Shown: positions 63,037 to 64,000 of the stretch, piece by piece
Layout of the letters: every line of letters starts with the position of its first letter
How positions within the stretch are numbered: the first letter of the stretch is position 1
From: Sphingomonas trueperi
GTDB taxonomy: Bacteria > Pseudomonadota > Alphaproteobacteria > Sphingomonadales > Sphingomonadaceae
Length of the DNA: 64,000 nt
Assembly: GCF_011927635.1 (NCBI RefSeq)
Contig: NZ_JAATJB010000004.1
Coordinates: 292,134-356,133 of the forward strand
Reading direction: 5' to 3'
Program-made: the position numbers and the translations under genes
The notes under the pieces: model-generated
Database searches by the model: none
Told to the model about the DNA's origin: nothing
Seen by the model: the letters and a program-made list of their open reading frames with translations, nothing else

Positions 63037-63879
63037 ATGCACTACCAGCTTGCCACCCGGTTCGGCCGCAGCGCCCATCAGATCAGCGGCCGGGAGCCGC
63101 TCGACAACGAGGCGCTGTATCGGCACGTCCCTTCCATCTTCGCCCGCGAGGCGCACGACAGCCGTTCAGATCGCTATGTCTATGTCCCGACCATCGACAT
63201 CGTGGAGGGGCTGCGCCGGGAAGGATGGTCGCCGTTCTTCGCGGTCCAGTCCGTTCCGCGCGACGGCAGCCGCCACGGCCACGCCAAGCATATGCTGCGC
63301 CTGCGCCGGGACGACGGCATCGGCAAGCCCGAGGCCGCCGAAGTCATCATCGTGAACAGCCATGACGGGACCAGCGCCTATCAGATGTTTGCTGGGATGC
63401 TGCGCTTCGTCTGCACCAACAGCATGATCGCGGGTGAGCGGTTTGAGGAGGTCCGCGTGCCGCACAAAGGCAATATCGAGCATGACATCATCGACGGCGT
63501 GTTCACCGTTGCCGAGGACTTCCCCCGGCTGATCGACGCCAGCGAGTCGATGAAGGCGATCCAGCTTTCGCCGGATGAGCAGTGCTTGCTTGGCGAGGTC
63601 AGCCTTGTTGCCCGCTATGGCGAGGACGAAAGCCCGGTTCGCCCCGAACAGATCATCGAGCCGCGCCGCCGCGAGGATGTGGACCGCAGCCTGTGGACCA
63701 CCTTCAACGTCATTCAGGAGAATGTGGTTCGTGGCGGGTTGCAGGGCCGCAAGCGCAACGCCGAGGGCCGTATCCGTCGCGCGCAGACCCGCGCCATCAA
63801 CGGCATCGATCAGAATGTGACGCTCAACCGTGCGCTCTGGACGCTAGCCGAGGGGATGCAGCGCCTCAAAGCGGCGTGA
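63037..63879 (+). CDS. DUF932 (phage/plasmid-related) protein
   Basis: A 280-residue DUF932 protein. Family segments include IVNSHDGTSAYQMFAGMLRFVCTNSMI, with TFNVIQENVVRGG near the end. These genes travel with plasmids, ICEs and phages; a role in element maintenance or anti-defence has been suggested but not shown here. ATG 63037 follows AAGGAGG. The remaining 121 bp to the window edge hold no gene I can support. Confidence 0.92.
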   Translation: MHYQLATRFGRSAHQISGREPLDNEALYRHVPSIFAREAHDSRSDRYVYVPTIDIVEGLRREGWSPFFAVQSVPRDGSRHGHAKHMLRLRRDDGIGKPEAAEVIIVNSHDGTSAYQMFAGMLRFVCTNSMIAGERFEEVRVPHKGNIEHDIIDGVFTVAEDFPRLIDASESMKAIQLSPDEQCLLGEVSLVARYGEDESPVRPEQIIEPRRREDVDRSLWTTFNVIQENVVRGGLQGRKRNAEGRIRRAQTRAINGIDQNVTLNRALWTLAEGMQRLKAA

Positions 63880-64000
63880 CGCTAACTACCGCAGGGCCGG
63901 AGACTTGGACTGCCTGCGACGACTGGTCCGGTTGCATAGTTAGTTGATGCGCGCCTGTGATGCCAGCCTGGGCGGGAGGCGTAGCGTAGCGGAGCCGATC

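Larger units (their letters stand above)
47472..64000. mobile_element. Integrated element / genomic island at tRNA-Arg, right end outside window
   Basis: From the tRNA onwards the gene content changes from core metabolism to recombinase, toxin-antitoxin, anti-phage, ParB-like, arsenic resistance, DUF736 and DUF932 genes. This is the usual mix of an integrative element or integrated plasmid in Sphingomonadales. The left edge is set by the recombinase gene inside the tRNA. I saw no second copy of the tRNA 3' end before 64000, so the right edge lies beyond the window. No conjugation genes are seen here. Confidence 0.8.

Noticed and set aside
47472..64000. A right-hand attachment site or conjugation genes within the window
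   Set aside because: I looked for a second copy of the tRNA 3' end and for relaxase or type IV secretion genes and saw none up to 64000.
1..64000. CRISPR arrays, rRNA, insertion sequences
   Set aside because: No regularly spaced direct repeats, no rRNA sequence and no transposase gene were recognised.

Overview
The window looks like a chromosomal segment of a sphingomonad (Alphaproteobacteria, Sphingomonadales). It is GC-rich. It carries a TonB-ExbB-ExbD-ExbD operon, a DksA with a degenerate zinc site, a DUF1465/RcdA-like protein beside two DUF465 proteins, and many c-di-GMP and chemosensory genes. Protein-level similarity is also typical of Sphingomonas. No rRNA is present, and one tRNA was found.

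Region 1 (1-47400) is ordinary core and accessory chromosome. In order it holds: part of methionine salvage (mtnB-mtnD-mtnC, minus strand); an L,D-transpeptidase-like lipoprotein; NAD synthetase; a hybrid histidine kinase whose membrane domain closely matches plant and cyanobacterial ethylene receptors; a molybdenum block (mobA-fdhD facing an FdhF/YdeP oxidoreductase); a GH3 glycosidase and a Gfo/Idh/MocA oxidoreductase; a GAF protein with a diguanylate cyclase; UxaA dehydratase, gamma carbonic anhydrase and nitronate monooxygenase; an RcdA/DUF465/PilZ/DksA cluster; serS-surE and a small DUF486 membrane protein; an ACE-type peptidase, an alpha/beta hydrolase and a GFA protein; a chemoreceptor; tonB-exbB-exbD-exbD; a DUF1285-Nudix-cca operon converging on a GGDEF-EAL protein; parC; a PhyH-like oxygenase; purC...purS-purQ; a TauE/SafE permease; and a YhhQ queuosine-precursor transporter.

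Region 2 (about 47470 to the right edge) is a genomic island or integrative element entered at tRNA-Arg(TCT). A large serine recombinase reads straight into the antisense of the tRNA and takes its last 13 codons and stop codon from it. Behind it come a small co-directional gene, a PrlF/YhaV toxin-antitoxin pair with a clear autoregulated promoter, and a complete four-gene Qat anti-phage system (KAP ATPase QatA, QatB, QueC-like QatC, TatD-like QatD). Then come a small membrane protein, a ParB-like plasmid/ICE protein, an arsenic operon (arsR, two unrelated arsenate reductases, an ACR3 pump, arsH), and the DUF736 and DUF932 genes that usually accompany mobile elements in this group. No right-hand attachment site is visible, so the element continues beyond 64000.

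Most notable: the Qat system in a tRNA-Arg element, the recombinase/tRNA overlap, the ethylene-receptor-like kinase with every described copper/ethylene-site residue conserved, and a chemoreceptor with a non-canonical signalling tip. The Qat family itself has been described before, so I do not claim a new system type.
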